From Arcticibacter svalbardensis MN12-7 (GTDB lineage: Bacteria; Bacteroidota; Bacteroidia; Sphingobacteriales; Sphingobacteriaceae): 64,000 nt of DNA. Numbering within the stretch: the stretch's first letter is position 1; each line of letters starts with the position of its first letter. The notes beneath the pieces were generated by a model. It did no database searches. It worked only from the letters and a program-made list of their open reading frames with translations, and was not told the origin of the DNA. Below, one piece after another: positions 35,020-43,952 of the stretch. The translations under genes and the position numbers were made by a program. Where the stretch lies: assembly GCF_000403135.1 (NCBI RefSeq), contig NZ_AQPN01000100.1, positions 1-64,000 of the forward strand, written 5' to 3'.

Positions 35020-35900
35020 CCCTTAAATACATAGCTTTTTAAAGCATAATAATAAAGCTTTACATATAAAAAGGGATCTAGTTTTAACACACTGGAATAA
35101 CGTAATACATTTAAAATAGCTTTTAAATCGTAATGCCTCTTCATCAGTTCCAAAACAATATACCGGTAAGATCTTTTTTCTGTGTAATGAATATCTTTAT
35201 CGCTATATCCAGCCTTATTAACAGGTAAGTAATCTCTCCATTTTTTATGTAGCTTGAATGTTTCGTTCATCCATTCTTTTTCAAATTTACCCTCTGAATA
35301 ATGTTCTAATAAGATGTCAAATATCACTGCAACCTTATATTTCTGTCCTATAGCTAGCGAAATGTCAATATCATAACAATGAAATCCTTTGAAGGTCTGT
35401 TCATCAAAAGGAAACTCCTTCCAGATATGCCTTTTTGTGCAAAGCCATACGCCATCTAAAACAGCTACTTCTTTTATTAGCTCATTCCCTGGATTACTTA
35501 AATAAAGATGACTAGTCTCTTTTTTGTACTTATAAGTTTGAATGATATTGACAAAATTTACGCCATATGAACATATGTGGGGGAAACAACCAGAAAAAAC
35601 GCTTGATTTATAACTACTTCCCGCAATGCCTATTAAGCCCAGGTTCTGATCAAGATCAAAATGATTTATAACGTTTTTACCCCAACCAGCTGTTTTAATG
35701 TTTATGTCCTCATGCATAAAACATAAAAACTCAAAGGTCGCTTGTTTTGCTCCCTCATTATAAACCTCACATATTCCTTTCTCGCCCGATTGATTATCCA
35801 TGGCAATGATTTCATAAGGAACTCCAATTGTTTCTTCAATGTTCTTTCCAACAGCCTTAAGTTGCTCTGGATTAACTGATGATATAATAATAGAGATCAT
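35016..35900 (-). CDS. Glycosyltransferase-like protein (GT2 superfamily)
   Basis: A 294-residue protein with a shortened GT-A start: ISIIISSVNPEQLKAV (2-17), IIAMDNQSGEKGICEVYNEGAKQA, and FLCFMHEDINI with the HED acidic motif at 63-65. Such 'glycosyltransferase-like family 2' domains are frequent in surface glycan clusters; FHCYDIDISLAIGQKYK near residue 165 matches the C-terminal half of the domain. Located 15 bases downstream of the MsbA-like exporter gene, on the same strand, so probably co-transcribed. Confidence 0.8.
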   Translation of the reverse strand: MISIIISSVNPEQLKAVGKNIEETIGVPYEIIAMDNQSGEKGICEVYNEGAKQATFEFLCFMHEDINIKTAGWGKNVINHFDLDQNLGLIGIAGSSYKSSVFSGCFPHICSYGVNFVNIIQTYKYKKETSHLYLSNPGNELIKEVAVLDGVWLCTKRHIWKEFPFDEQTFKGFHCYDIDISLAIGQKYKVAVIFDILLEHYSEGKFEKEWMNETFKLHKKWRDYLPVNKAGYSDKDIHYTEKRSYRYIVLELMKRHYDLKAILNVLRYSSVLKLDPFLYVKLYYYALKSYVFKG

Positions 35901-35915
35901 GCTTAACTTTTATTC

Positions 35916-37736
35916 TTATTCACTAAACGTCTGCATTTCCACCAACCGTCTATATACGCCGTCATGTGCCATCAATTGCGAATGTGTACCCGTTTCAACT
36001 ATCTTACCCGAATCCAGCACCGCAATCATATCCGCATCCTTTATCGTGCTAAGCCTGTGCGCAATCACCAGCGTCGTACGGTTCTTCATTAACTTATTCA
36101 ATGCATCCTGAACTGACTTTTCAGACTCAGTATCCAATGCAGAAGTCGCTTCATCCAGCAGCATGATCGGTGGATTCTTCAAAACAGCCCGGGCAATATT
36201 AATACGTTGCTTTTGTCCGCCTGATAATTTAATTCCACGGTCGCCAATGTTCGTTTGATACCCATTATCGGTATTCAAAATAAACTCATGCGCGTTAGCA
36301 ATACGGGCAGCAGCCTCAACCGCTTCCTTAGTAGAATCGGGTTTACCAAAGGCGATATTGTTAAAAATCGTATCATTAAAAAGAATAGACTCCTGGTTCA
36401 CAAAGCCGATCTGCTTGCGCAGGGAATCCATGGTGATGTTTTTAATGTCTAAGCCGTCAAAGTGAACACTACCACCCTGAGGTTCTATAAAGCGGGGAAT
36501 CAGGTCCATTAAGGTAGATTTACCTCCACCTGATGGCCCTACCAGCGCAATGGTTTTTCCAATTGGGATAGTCAGGGATACATTACTTAATATCACTTTA
36601 TCTCCATAGCTGAAATCGATGTTTTGCAGCGATATGGATTCTTTAAATTCGGTTACTTCAACTGCTTTGGGTGCATCCTGAATACTGGGTCTCATATCAA
36701 TGAGTTCTAATATACGCTCACCTGCCGCTAAACCCAGGTTGACCCCTGTAAATGAATCGGAGAGTGCTTTAGCCGGACGGGTTAACTGGGAAAAGATCCC
36801 GATATACCCGATAAACATGGGAGCAGTGAAATTAGGATCGCCGCCAAGCACCATACTTCCTCCATATAATACGATGACCACGATCATCAGTACACCCAGA
36901 AATTCCGATATAGGTGATGCCAACTGTTGCTTAATGGCCATCTGTCTTCCCAACTCCGAAAAATTCTCATTTTCATCATTGAACCTTTTGGTGATAAAAG
37001 GCGTGGCATTAAATGCTTTTATGATTTTTACTCCCGTTAGCGCTTCTTCCAGGTTACTGACCATCACCCCAAAGGACGACTGCGAATTGGAAGCCACATT
37101 CTTTAAACTCTTTACCAGTTTAGCTATAAATATGGCCGAAATAGGAATAAATAGGATGGATATGAATGATAGTTTAGGCGATATAGCAAAAAGTGCGACC
37201 AGGTAGGCAATAAGCTGAAAGGGCTCGCGAAATACCACCTGCAGTGTGCCGGTAACGGTAAACTGAACCACCTGCACATCATTGGTAATCTTCGATATGA
37301 TATCTCCTTTGCGTTCATTATTGAAAAAGCCAAGATGCATGTTCATTACACTCTCAAAAACAGTTCTCCGGATGTTAAGAAGGGTATGGATCCTTAAATT
37401 CTCCATGATGCGCTGAGAGGTATACTTAAAGAGGTTGCTCAATAAAACAGAAATCAATATAATGCCGCAGATATACTGTAAAGCGCCATAAGTTCCAAAG
37501 GCTTTATTGAATTCCTGTGAGTAATAATTAAAATTACCCATCATGTTAAAAGCACTTTCTGGTTTTACGTAAACAGTGCCCTTTGCAGAAGTATTAAACA
37601 GGAATGTAAGTAATGGAACAATCAAAGCCATATTCAATGTATTAAATACGACCGCTAGCAGTGTGGTTACAATATACGGAATTGCAAATTTTTCAATAGG
37701 TTTTGCAAATAATAGTAATCGGAAATATGTCTTCAT
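35916..37736 (-). CDS. MsbA-like ABC exporter (fused permease and ATPase)
   Basis: A 606-residue half-transporter with six membrane helices in the first 330 residues (for example FAIPYIVTTLLAVVFNTLNMALIVPLLTFLF), then a nucleotide-binding domain: Walker A GPSGGGKST, signature LSGGQKQR, Walker B IMLLDEATSALD and a switch His in IAHRLS. This fits the lipid flippase MsbA group, which moves lipid A-core or glycolipids across the inner membrane as a homodimer. The position inside an LPS/glycan cluster supports that substrate; the substrate itself is inference. It starts the minus-strand unit and is divergent from the 37857 gene. Confidence 0.88.
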   Translation of the reverse strand: MKTYFRLLLFAKPIEKFAIPYIVTTLLAVVFNTLNMALIVPLLTFLFNTSAKGTVYVKPESAFNMMGNFNYYSQEFNKAFGTYGALQYICGIILISVLLSNLFKYTSQRIMENLRIHTLLNIRRTVFESVMNMHLGFFNNERKGDIISKITNDVQVVQFTVTGTLQVVFREPFQLIAYLVALFAISPKLSFISILFIPISAIFIAKLVKSLKNVASNSQSSFGVMVSNLEEALTGVKIIKAFNATPFITKRFNDENENFSELGRQMAIKQQLASPISEFLGVLMIVVIVLYGGSMVLGGDPNFTAPMFIGYIGIFSQLTRPAKALSDSFTGVNLGLAAGERILELIDMRPSIQDAPKAVEVTEFKESISLQNIDFSYGDKVILSNVSLTIPIGKTIALVGPSGGGKSTLMDLIPRFIEPQGGSVHFDGLDIKNITMDSLRKQIGFVNQESILFNDTIFNNIAFGKPDSTKEAVEAAARIANAHEFILNTDNGYQTNIGDRGIKLSGGQKQRINIARAVLKNPPIMLLDEATSALDTESEKSVQDALNKLMKNRTTLVIAHRLSTIKDADMIAVLDSGKIVETGTHSQLMAHDGVYRRLVEMQTFSE

Positions 37737-37826
37737 TTATTAAATCAATCTGCAAAAGTATTAAAAAGGACTGGATTGAGCTCTAATTATCATGTAATAA
37801 GGAATATTACCTCGATCGTAAAACTA

Positions 37827-37834
37827 TATATTTG
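37827..37834 (+). promoter_or_regulatory. Candidate promoter -7 element for the 37857 glycosyltransferase
   Basis: TATATTTG matches TAnnTTTG and lies 23 bases before the ATG at 37857, in a divergent intergenic gap. The leader would be only about 15 bases long. No clear -33 element. Confidence 0.35.
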
Positions 37835-37856
37835 CGGAGCTCAGACTTTATAGTAT

Positions 37857-38732
37857 ATGCTGCCCTTAAAAAGCTATCCCAAAATATCAATTATTACTCC
37901 CTCTTTCAACCAGGGAAAGTACTTGGAAGAAACTATTCTTTCTGTAATTTGTCAGCATTACCCCAATCTGGAGTATATAATTATTGATGGAGGAAGTACT
38001 GATAACTCAATAGAGATTATAAAGAAATATGAAAAGCACCTTTCATACTGGGTAACTGAGCCGGATGAAGGTTTGTATAATGCCTTACAAAAGGGTTTTG
38101 AACGTTCAACGGGAGATATCATGGCCTGGATTAATTCGGATGATATGTACCATCGGAAATGTTTATTTACCGTTTCGGCAATATTTAACTCCTTTCCAGA
38201 GCTGAAATGGTTAACCGGGTACAATACGTTCTTTAACGAAGAAGGACAAGTATTTACGTACGATAATGAACCTTATCAGCAACGCTGGTCAAAATGGCGA
38301 ATGTACGCGCTGAAAGGAAAGTTTATTCAGCAGGAATCAGTGTTTTGGAAGAGAACTTTATGGGAAAAAGCAGGTGCAAAAATTAATGTTCAATATACCT
38401 TAGCGGCAGACCTTGATCTTTGGATGCGTTTTTTTAGACATGAACGCTTATATAGTTGCGCTTTTATGTTGGCTGGCTTCCGTTTCAGACGCGAAAATCA
38501 AAAGAGTAACCAGCAAAGAGGTGAATATATGGAGCAGGTTGAGCAGATTGTTGGAAGAGAAAAGGACATAAATAAAGATGCCCTGAATTCATTTATGCGT
38601 CAGCTGATGATTATAATGTTGCGCATTGTTCCTTTTGGAAAATTCAATGAGCGGCTTGCTTACAAAGTATTACAATTGCCTCGGAAAATTGTATTTTCTT
38701 TGGAAAAAGGATTTATTCTAAGTAAAAGATAA
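37857..38732 (+). CDS. Glycosyltransferase family 2
   Basis: A 291-residue GT2 enzyme: PKISIITPSFNQGKYL (8-23), YIIIDGGSTDNSIEII, and the acidic INSDDMYH near residue 92. WVTEPDEGLYNALQKGF marks the subgroup that resembles WcaA/SpsA-type LPS transferases. The C-terminal 70 residues are rich in hydrophobic and basic residues (FMRQLMIIMLRIVPFGKF), suggesting membrane association. It stands alone, convergent with the 38741 gene. Confidence 0.88.
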   Translation: MLPLKSYPKISIITPSFNQGKYLEETILSVICQHYPNLEYIIIDGGSTDNSIEIIKKYEKHLSYWVTEPDEGLYNALQKGFERSTGDIMAWINSDDMYHRKCLFTVSAIFNSFPELKWLTGYNTFFNEEGQVFTYDNEPYQQRWSKWRMYALKGKFIQQESVFWKRTLWEKAGAKINVQYTLAADLDLWMRFFRHERLYSCAFMLAGFRFRRENQKSNQQRGEYMEQVEQIVGREKDINKDALNSFMRQLMIIMLRIVPFGKFNERLAYKVLQLPRKIVFSLEKGFILSKR

Positions 38733-38740
38733 TATGTTTT

Positions 38741-39424
38741 TTAAAAAGATTCTTTAAGTCTCTTGAAAAGGAACCGTAGCCAAATCATTATCCCATAGTT
38801 CTCTAAAATCAAGGATGATTTCCTTTTTTCAAATAGGGCATCTTTCTTCACTGATGAGATGCCAGTATGGTTGAATATGGCTACCATATGGTCTTTGAAT
38901 TCAAAATCAAATAACTTGTCCTTCCAACACCACATATTGAGAACCTGATCAGCGGAAATAGAATAATCATCCGGAAAAGTATATTTTTTAAACACAGAAG
39001 AAGGGTAGATCATTGCCTGATGGCATATCCCTGTCTTAGCGTGAAGATAATCGGATAAACGTCCGAGATATTTCATGCTATCTTTTAAAACACTTCCATA
39101 GTAGATAGTAGACTGGCTTTTCAATTCTTCAGCTAAATCAGAAAAGCCTTGCAGTAATTCATCGTCAGCACCCAGAAAATAAACCCATTCACCTGAAACA
39201 TGATCGAGTGCTTTATTCATAGCATCATAAACACCATAATCTTTTTCACTCTTCCAGTAGGCTATTGAAGGGTGATTAGCTTTCAATATATCTACCGTAC
39301 CGTCGGTACTTCCTCCATCAATAACGATAATTTCCAAATCGGAATAGTGCTGGTTATAGATGCTGTCTAGGCATTTCTGCAATATTGTTGCTACATTTAA
39401 AGTGACAATAACAATAGAAATCAT
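38741..39424 (-). CDS. Glycosyltransferase family 2
   Basis: A 227-residue GT2 enzyme with ISIVIVTLNVATIL (2-15), VIDGGSTDGTVDIL (35-48) and the ADD motif at 86-88 in WVYFLGADDELL. Closely similar to the 30232-30966 transferase through most of its length. It is the last of three minus-strand transferase genes (39426 and 40264 upstream), starting 1 base after the previous stop, so it belongs to a three-gene operon. Confidence 0.88.
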   Translation of the reverse strand: MISIVIVTLNVATILQKCLDSIYNQHYSDLEIIVIDGGSTDGTVDILKANHPSIAYWKSEKDYGVYDAMNKALDHVSGEWVYFLGADDELLQGFSDLAEELKSQSTIYYGSVLKDSMKYLGRLSDYLHAKTGICHQAMIYPSSVFKKYTFPDDYSISADQVLNMWCWKDKLFDFEFKDHMVAIFNHTGISSVKKDALFEKRKSSLILENYGIMIWLRFLFKRLKESF

Positions 39425-39425
39425 G

Positions 39426-40259
39426 TTAAATGCTCATCTGAGGCTGAGGTGCGAATTGATAATATTGACTGATTCCACGACTGCAATACGTAATCTTATC
39501 CTTGATCGCATGTGCCAGCCGGTGTTCATTTTCATGATTGCGCACTAAACAATGGTTCCCATGATACATGTGGAAAACAACGCCTCCAAACTTAATCGCC
39601 CGTTTTTTAATCCCCGAATTGATCAATCGCACCGCAATTTCATTGTCTTCCTTACCCCAACCACAAAAATCTTCATTATATCCGTTCACTTTTATCAGGT
39701 CGCTTTTCCAAAAAGCCATGTTGCATCCCCGCAGATATAGGTTATCACCTTGTTTATAACGGTCCGCAAAATAGTCCCTCAAAAATTTAATCCGCATTCG
39801 GTTCGTATGGTTCTTTAACCCCGGCAAAAGAAGGCCTGTCTGAGTTTGATTATTTTTCATCACTACTTCCGTGCGCGACTTGTCCATCAAAACACGACTC
39901 CCCGTAATAAATGCTCCCTTTTGACTTAGTTCTATATGATCTTTAATAAAGTGCTTGTGCAAGGTAAGGTCTCCGTCAATCTGGATAATATACTCATGTT
40001 GAGCCTGAGCAATGGCTTTATTCCTAATTTTTGCCAATTGGAACCCTTCATCTTCCTGCCACACATACCGAAGCGGTACAGGAAAATCCTTGATATATTT
40101 TTCAACTAATGCAAGAGTTTCCCATGTCGATCCATCGTCCGCAATGATTACCTCATCGGGCATAATAGATTGTTTGCTCACACTCAATAAGCATAAGCTC
40201 AGCGCCTCAGGCCAATTGTATGTTGAAATAATTAAAGATGTTTTTATGTTATTAGCCAT
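39426..40259 (-). CDS. Glycosyltransferase family 2 with GT7-C-terminal-like domain
   Basis: A 277-residue enzyme when started at MANNIKTSLIISTYN (40259); the ATG at 40286 would overlap the upstream gene by 23 bases and adds residues not expected before the first strand. It has LIISTYNWPEAL (9-20), EVIIADDGS, the DGD metal motif at 95-97, and a C-terminal GWGKEDNEIAVRLINSG that matches the galactosyltransferase C-terminal domain of chondroitin-polymerase-type enzymes. A tandem paralogue lies immediately upstream (40264-41052). Confidence 0.88.
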   Translation of the reverse strand: MANNIKTSLIISTYNWPEALSLCLLSVSKQSIMPDEVIIADDGSTWETLALVEKYIKDFPVPLRYVWQEDEGFQLAKIRNKAIAQAQHEYIIQIDGDLTLHKHFIKDHIELSQKGAFITGSRVLMDKSRTEVVMKNNQTQTGLLLPGLKNHTNRMRIKFLRDYFADRYKQGDNLYLRGCNMAFWKSDLIKVNGYNEDFCGWGKEDNEIAVRLINSGIKKRAIKFGGVVFHMYHGNHCLVRNHENEHRLAHAIKDKITYCSRGISQYYQFAPQPQMSI

Positions 40260-40263
40260 ATAA

Positions 40264-41052
40264 TCAATTGTTATACCCTTGAACACAAGTTTTTAACTTA
40301 TTATTTACTGTGTTTTTTACCAAATCTGCATGTGCAGGTTCGTTTTTTCGGGATGCTACTGCGTGATATAAATGAAATTGAACGGCACACAGCTTTACTA
40401 TCTTTTTAATAATGTGATTATTGATAAACCGGGCAGCTAGCTCTTCGTCTTCATGTCCCCAACCCTTTAACTGGTTGTCGTATCCGTTTACCCGGATGAA
40501 ATCCGATTTCCAGAACGCTAAATTACTGCCTCTAACACTTCGTGATGACCAGACTTTTCGAATCCCCAATTGCCTGAGCATGGGAATATGAAATGCATTT
40601 ATCCGGTGTTGTACTCCTTTTGAAAAAAAATGTAGTCTGATATCTCCTGTTTTCAGCACTTCGATTGTTTTTGTGTGTGTCAGCATTGCTCTTGTACCCC
40701 TTACAAAGGCGCCTTCCTCTCTCACCAATAGATGATCTTTTATAAAATCAGGATGAAGAATTACATCCCCATCAATTTGTACTACATAAGTAAACGAACT
40801 TTCCCTGATCGTTTTGTTTAATATTTCGGCCTTTCTAAAGCCTTCATCCTGTTGCCAGACATGGATCAATGGAACCGGAAAAATGGACTTAAAATAGTCG
40901 ATCACCTTTTTCGTTTCCTCCCCCGATCCGTCATCTGCAATCAGTACCTCATCAGGTAGTTGTTTTTGATTCAATATACTTAATAAGCATATCTCTAGTG
41001 CTTTAGGCCAGTTATATGTCGATATTATTAAGGATACTGAAGATTTTTGCAT
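40264..41052 (-). CDS. Glycosyltransferase family 2 with GT7-C-terminal-like domain (tandem paralogue)
   Basis: A 262-residue enzyme of the same subgroup as its downstream neighbour: SLIISTYNWPKALEICLLS (7-25), EVLIADDGSGEE, DGD at 94-96, and GWGHEDEELAARFINNH near 188-204. The two share the same domain order and many identical words, so one arose by tandem duplication. First gene of the three-gene minus operon; its upstream gap of about 670 bases separates the glycan cluster from the OmpA gene. Confidence 0.88.
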   Translation of the reverse strand: MQKSSVSLIISTYNWPKALEICLLSILNQKQLPDEVLIADDGSGEETKKVIDYFKSIFPVPLIHVWQQDEGFRKAEILNKTIRESSFTYVVQIDGDVILHPDFIKDHLLVREEGAFVRGTRAMLTHTKTIEVLKTGDIRLHFFSKGVQHRINAFHIPMLRQLGIRKVWSSRSVRGSNLAFWKSDFIRVNGYDNQLKGWGHEDEELAARFINNHIIKKIVKLCAVQFHLYHAVASRKNEPAHADLVKNTVNNKLKTCVQGYNN

Positions 41053-41724
41053 GCATTCGTATTGAAAATGTTACCTAACTTACGCATTCAAATGATATAA
41101 CGCTACATATATATTATATTAATAGTTTAAAAATTATATGTTCGATGTTATGATAAAGCAATTTCACTTGCTGTCTTTTTGTATTACGTAGAGATAATAG
41201 AAAAGGATACTTGTGCTGAACAATTAATTTTTTACTTATGAATCTTTCCATAAAGTTCATATTCCTTATTTATCTTTTGACCTGTTTTTAGGTCGTTATT
41301 CCCTTTTAATCGGCAATCATTCGGGTAATTGCTAATTTGTTATACAATTTGTATAAAATAATATACTACAGTGTGTAGCGAAATGGCATGTAAAGTTTAA
41401 ATTAAATCGCTACGATTAATGAATTGTCTTTTTAATGGCACAAACTAAAAAAAATGAGTTTTAATAAAAGAAAAATTATTTCTTTTGTATGTATTTAATT
41501 ATCAAGGCTCTATTAAACATCAAATACAGCCGATTTGTTAAATATGGGTGTTTCGATTTAAATCGGACCGTTATTTTCAAATATTAATAAAACCTTTTAC
41601 TACACTTGATGTTTATTTTTGAAAATTGGTATAATGTTTGATTATTTGTGAATGTCAAACTTATATTTACTTTTGTCAAAATTATTACAATTAAAAATTT
41701 GTTTAACCTTAAAACAAACTAGAA
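41053..41724. other. Long AT-rich intergenic region upstream of the OmpA-like gene
   Basis: No gene was found in these 672 bases. TATTTTTG at 41614-41621 matches the -7 consensus and could be the start of a roughly 100-base leader for the porin gene, though the -33 element is poor. A small hairpin GACCT/AGGTC lies at 41279-41294. Long leaders are common for abundant porins. Confidence 0.4.
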
Positions 41725-43008
41725 ATGAATTATTCTACAATTAAGAAGGTTGTTGCTGGATCTTTGTTCTCGATGGCTGCATTAGCTGCATCAGCACAGG
41801 ACTCAACTTCTACAACAACTTCAACAACTTCTGCTACAGTGTTTGGCGGAAGATCTCAGTACAGAACCTGGTCAATCGGTATCAATGGCGGTGTTTTATC
41901 TCCAGTGATCCCTTTTGGAACCAATGATTACAATGATTGGGACGCTAACTTCGGTTACGGTCTATTCATTAAGAAACAACTTGCTCCTTCTTTCGCTTTG
42001 AAATTAGACGGACATGCAGGTAAAGTATCAGGAGCATTTGATGCTAATGATGGAAGATCAGGAACAGCTACTGGTTTACGTCAAGACTTCGAAACTGATA
42101 TCAACTATGCAGTATCTTTAAAAGGTGTTGTTAATGTTGGAACTGTTTCTTTCTTAAGCAGACAAAAAAATGTTGACTTTTTCGTACAGGCTGGTGCTGG
42201 TTTAACTGGTTACACTCCTGATGATGATGGCGACAGAACTGAATTATTTATTCCGGTTGGTGTTGGTATGAACTTCAGATTAGGTGAAGTTGTAGCTTTC
42301 AACTTAGGTTACGATGCTAACTTCTTAGATGCTGATAACTTAGACAGAACTTGGGCTAACGGTGCATCCAACAAAGACAAATGGTCTTACGGATATGCTG
42401 GTCTTGAATTTACTTTAGGTAGCAAATCAAAACCAAGTCTACAATGGTCTAACCCAGTAGCTTTAATGTATGATGAATTAAAAGATCCTACATTACGTCA
42501 GGAAGTTGAAGCTTTAAAGACTCGCGTAAGCACTTTAGAGAATACTGTTAATCAACTTGCTGCTGATGCTGATGGTGATGGTGTATCTGATCGTTTTGAC
42601 AAATGCCCAGGAACTCCTGCAGGTACTGTAGTTGATGGTTCAGGTTGTCCAATTGTATTCCCTGCTGCTGATTCTTCTGCTGCTGGTCAATACGGAACAA
42701 TCCAATTCGAATTCGATAGCTCAGTATTAAAGACTTCTTCTTACCCTACATTGGATAAGGTGTCTTCAGACTTAAGAGCTAATTCAACTACTGTATTAGA
42801 CTTACAAGGTCATGCATCTGCTGAAGGAACTGAAGAGTACAACATGAGTCTTTCTAGAGATAGGGCTAACTCAGTTAAAACTTACTTAGTAAACTCAGGA
42901 GTTGACGCTAACCGTGTAACTGTTGAAGCATTCGGAGAAAGCAAACCTATCGCTTCTAATACTACAGAAGAAGGTCGTATGCAAAACCGTCGTGTTGAGA
43001 TCAAGTAA
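41725..43008 (+). CDS. OmpA family outer-membrane porin with TSP3 repeat
   Basis: A 427-residue exported protein. Signal peptide: MNYSTIKKVVAGSLFSMAALAASAQ, predicted cut after Ala-Ser-Ala. An N-terminal beta-barrel (about 35-245) with alternating aromatic strands is followed by a short coiled segment (EVEALKTRVSTLENTVNQLA), a calcium-binding thrombospondin type-3 unit (DADGDGVSDRFDKCPGTPAG, about 286-305), and the OmpA C-terminal domain (about 325-427), with NMSLSRDRANSVKTYL and GRMQNRRVEIK that bind peptidoglycan. It would tie the outer membrane to the cell wall and is probably abundant: codon use is strongly biased, with many GCT, GGT and TTA. A strong terminator follows. Confidence 0.95.
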   Translation: MNYSTIKKVVAGSLFSMAALAASAQDSTSTTTSTTSATVFGGRSQYRTWSIGINGGVLSPVIPFGTNDYNDWDANFGYGLFIKKQLAPSFALKLDGHAGKVSGAFDANDGRSGTATGLRQDFETDINYAVSLKGVVNVGTVSFLSRQKNVDFFVQAGAGLTGYTPDDDGDRTELFIPVGVGMNFRLGEVVAFNLGYDANFLDADNLDRTWANGASNKDKWSYGYAGLEFTLGSKSKPSLQWSNPVALMYDELKDPTLRQEVEALKTRVSTLENTVNQLAADADGDGVSDRFDKCPGTPAGTVVDGSGCPIVFPAADSSAAGQYGTIQFEFDSSVLKTSSYPTLDKVSSDLRANSTTVLDLQGHASAEGTEEYNMSLSRDRANSVKTYLVNSGVDANRVTVEAFGESKPIASNTTEEGRMQNRRVEIK

Positions 43009-43040
43009 TTTGATAATATAGTATATAAGCATATTATCTG

Positions 43041-43070
43041 AAAAGGGCCCCAAAAGGGCCCTTTTTTTTG
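43041..43070 (+). terminator. Intrinsic terminator after the OmpA-like gene
   Basis: AAAAGGGCCC (43041-43050) pairs with GGGCCCTTTT (43056-43065) across a 5-base loop and runs into eight T. It is 33 bases after the stop. Confidence 0.92.
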
Positions 43071-43077
43071 TCTAAAA

Positions 43078-43120
43078 ACTAGCTATTTTAGGACGAGATA
43101 CTAGCTATATCAGGACGAGC
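43078..43120. repeat. Two-copy 22-base direct repeat
   Basis: ACTAGCTATTTTAGGACGAG at 43078-43097 recurs at 43100-43119 as ACTAGCTATATCAGGACGAG (two differences), a period of 22. It lies between the porin terminator and the small membrane-protein gene, in otherwise unannotated sequence. Further down, CCGCACCTT occurs twice around 43170-43188. Confidence 0.6.
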
Positions 43121-43372
43121 TACTCCTGATTTTGCTCTTAATTTTTCCGCAGCTTCTGCCCACCTCCTCCGCACCTTCTCCGCACCTTGTCCGCTCGCCA
43201 AGCGAGTAAGCTGCGTCTCAGGTCAAAATTAAATCCCTTTCAGTTACCTTCTTTCCAGAACTTTCTTCCTGCCTGATTCTAACTTATTTTTGTTGTTTGT
43301 AAACCATTTCGTAAATTGGATCTGTAAGCGCTTTTCATACCAACCTTTGTTAAATTTTAGTAAGTTTGTTTT

Positions 43373-43510
43373 ATGTATTTCTTTAGAAAAAAAGATTCAG
43401 ACCGCCCGCAAAGCATTAACCTGAAGGTGATGCATATCATCAATACAATAGCTATTCTTATGTTCCTTTTCGGGATCATTTACAAAATAATTGATTGGTA
43501 TTTTCTATAA
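43373..43510 (+). CDS. Small membrane protein, DUF6728-like
   Basis: A 45-residue protein: MYFFRKKDSDRPQSINLKVM followed by one hydrophobic helix (IINTIAILMFLFGIIYKIIDWYF). The pattern of a short basic 'yF.rKKDpdRP..fNLk.MH.iN' lead and a single membrane helix resembles a small family known in Bacteroidota (DUF6728). It is too short for ordinary gene calling but directly precedes ridA by 2 bases, which supports translation and an operon. Function unknown; predicted inner-membrane protein. Confidence 0.7.
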   Translation: MYFFRKKDSDRPQSINLKVMHIINTIAILMFLFGIIYKIIDWYFL

Positions 43511-43512
43511 TC

Positions 43513-43890
43513 ATGAAGCAAATAATTAAAACAGAACGCGCACCAGCTCCTATCGGTCCCTACAACCAGGCTATTTTAGCCAATGGGGTATTATATGTAT
43601 CCGGTCAGATTGCCATAAACCCCGACACCAACGAACTCGTTACCTCTTCAGTGGAACTGGAAACGCAACAGGTGATGTCCAATTTAGATGCGATTCTGAA
43701 TGAAGCAGGATATAGCTTTTCCGATGTGGTAAAAACGACTATCTTTTTAACCGATATGAGTCTATTCTCAGTGGTGAATACCATTTATGGCGCCTATTTT
43801 ACAACCGACTTTCCAGCACGTGAAACCGTTGGGGTAGCTGGATTGCCAAAAGGGGTTCGTGTAGAAATTTCTGTTCTTGCCACTAAATAA
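43513..43890 (+). CDS. ridA: RidA family protein (reactive enamine/imine deaminase)
   Basis: A 125-residue RidA/YER057c/UK114 protein starting at 43513 (MKQIIKTERAPAPIGPYNQA). An upstream in-frame start at 43495 would overlap the small membrane-protein gene and adds 6 non-family residues. Visible hallmarks are APIGPYNQAI, LYVSGQIAINP and the C-terminal FPARETVGVAGLPKGVRVEISVLA, with the catalytic arginine (FPAR) present. These trimers hydrolyse reactive 2-aminoacrylate formed by PLP enzymes. It precedes recG by 62 bases on the same strand. Confidence 0.93.
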   Translation: MKQIIKTERAPAPIGPYNQAILANGVLYVSGQIAINPDTNELVTSSVELETQQVMSNLDAILNEAGYSFSDVVKTTIFLTDMSLFSVVNTIYGAYFTTDFPARETVGVAGLPKGVRVEISVLATK

Positions 43891-43952
43891 TCACATTCCC
43901 AAATAATCAGATCATTCCGTACCTGAAACCGTTTAATCGCCTTTTATAAGAT

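Noticed and set aside
43170-43190. Two copies of CCGCACCTT as a possible repeat array or CRISPR
   Set aside because: Only two short copies without regular spacers; no CRISPR repeat-spacer pattern anywhere in the window.
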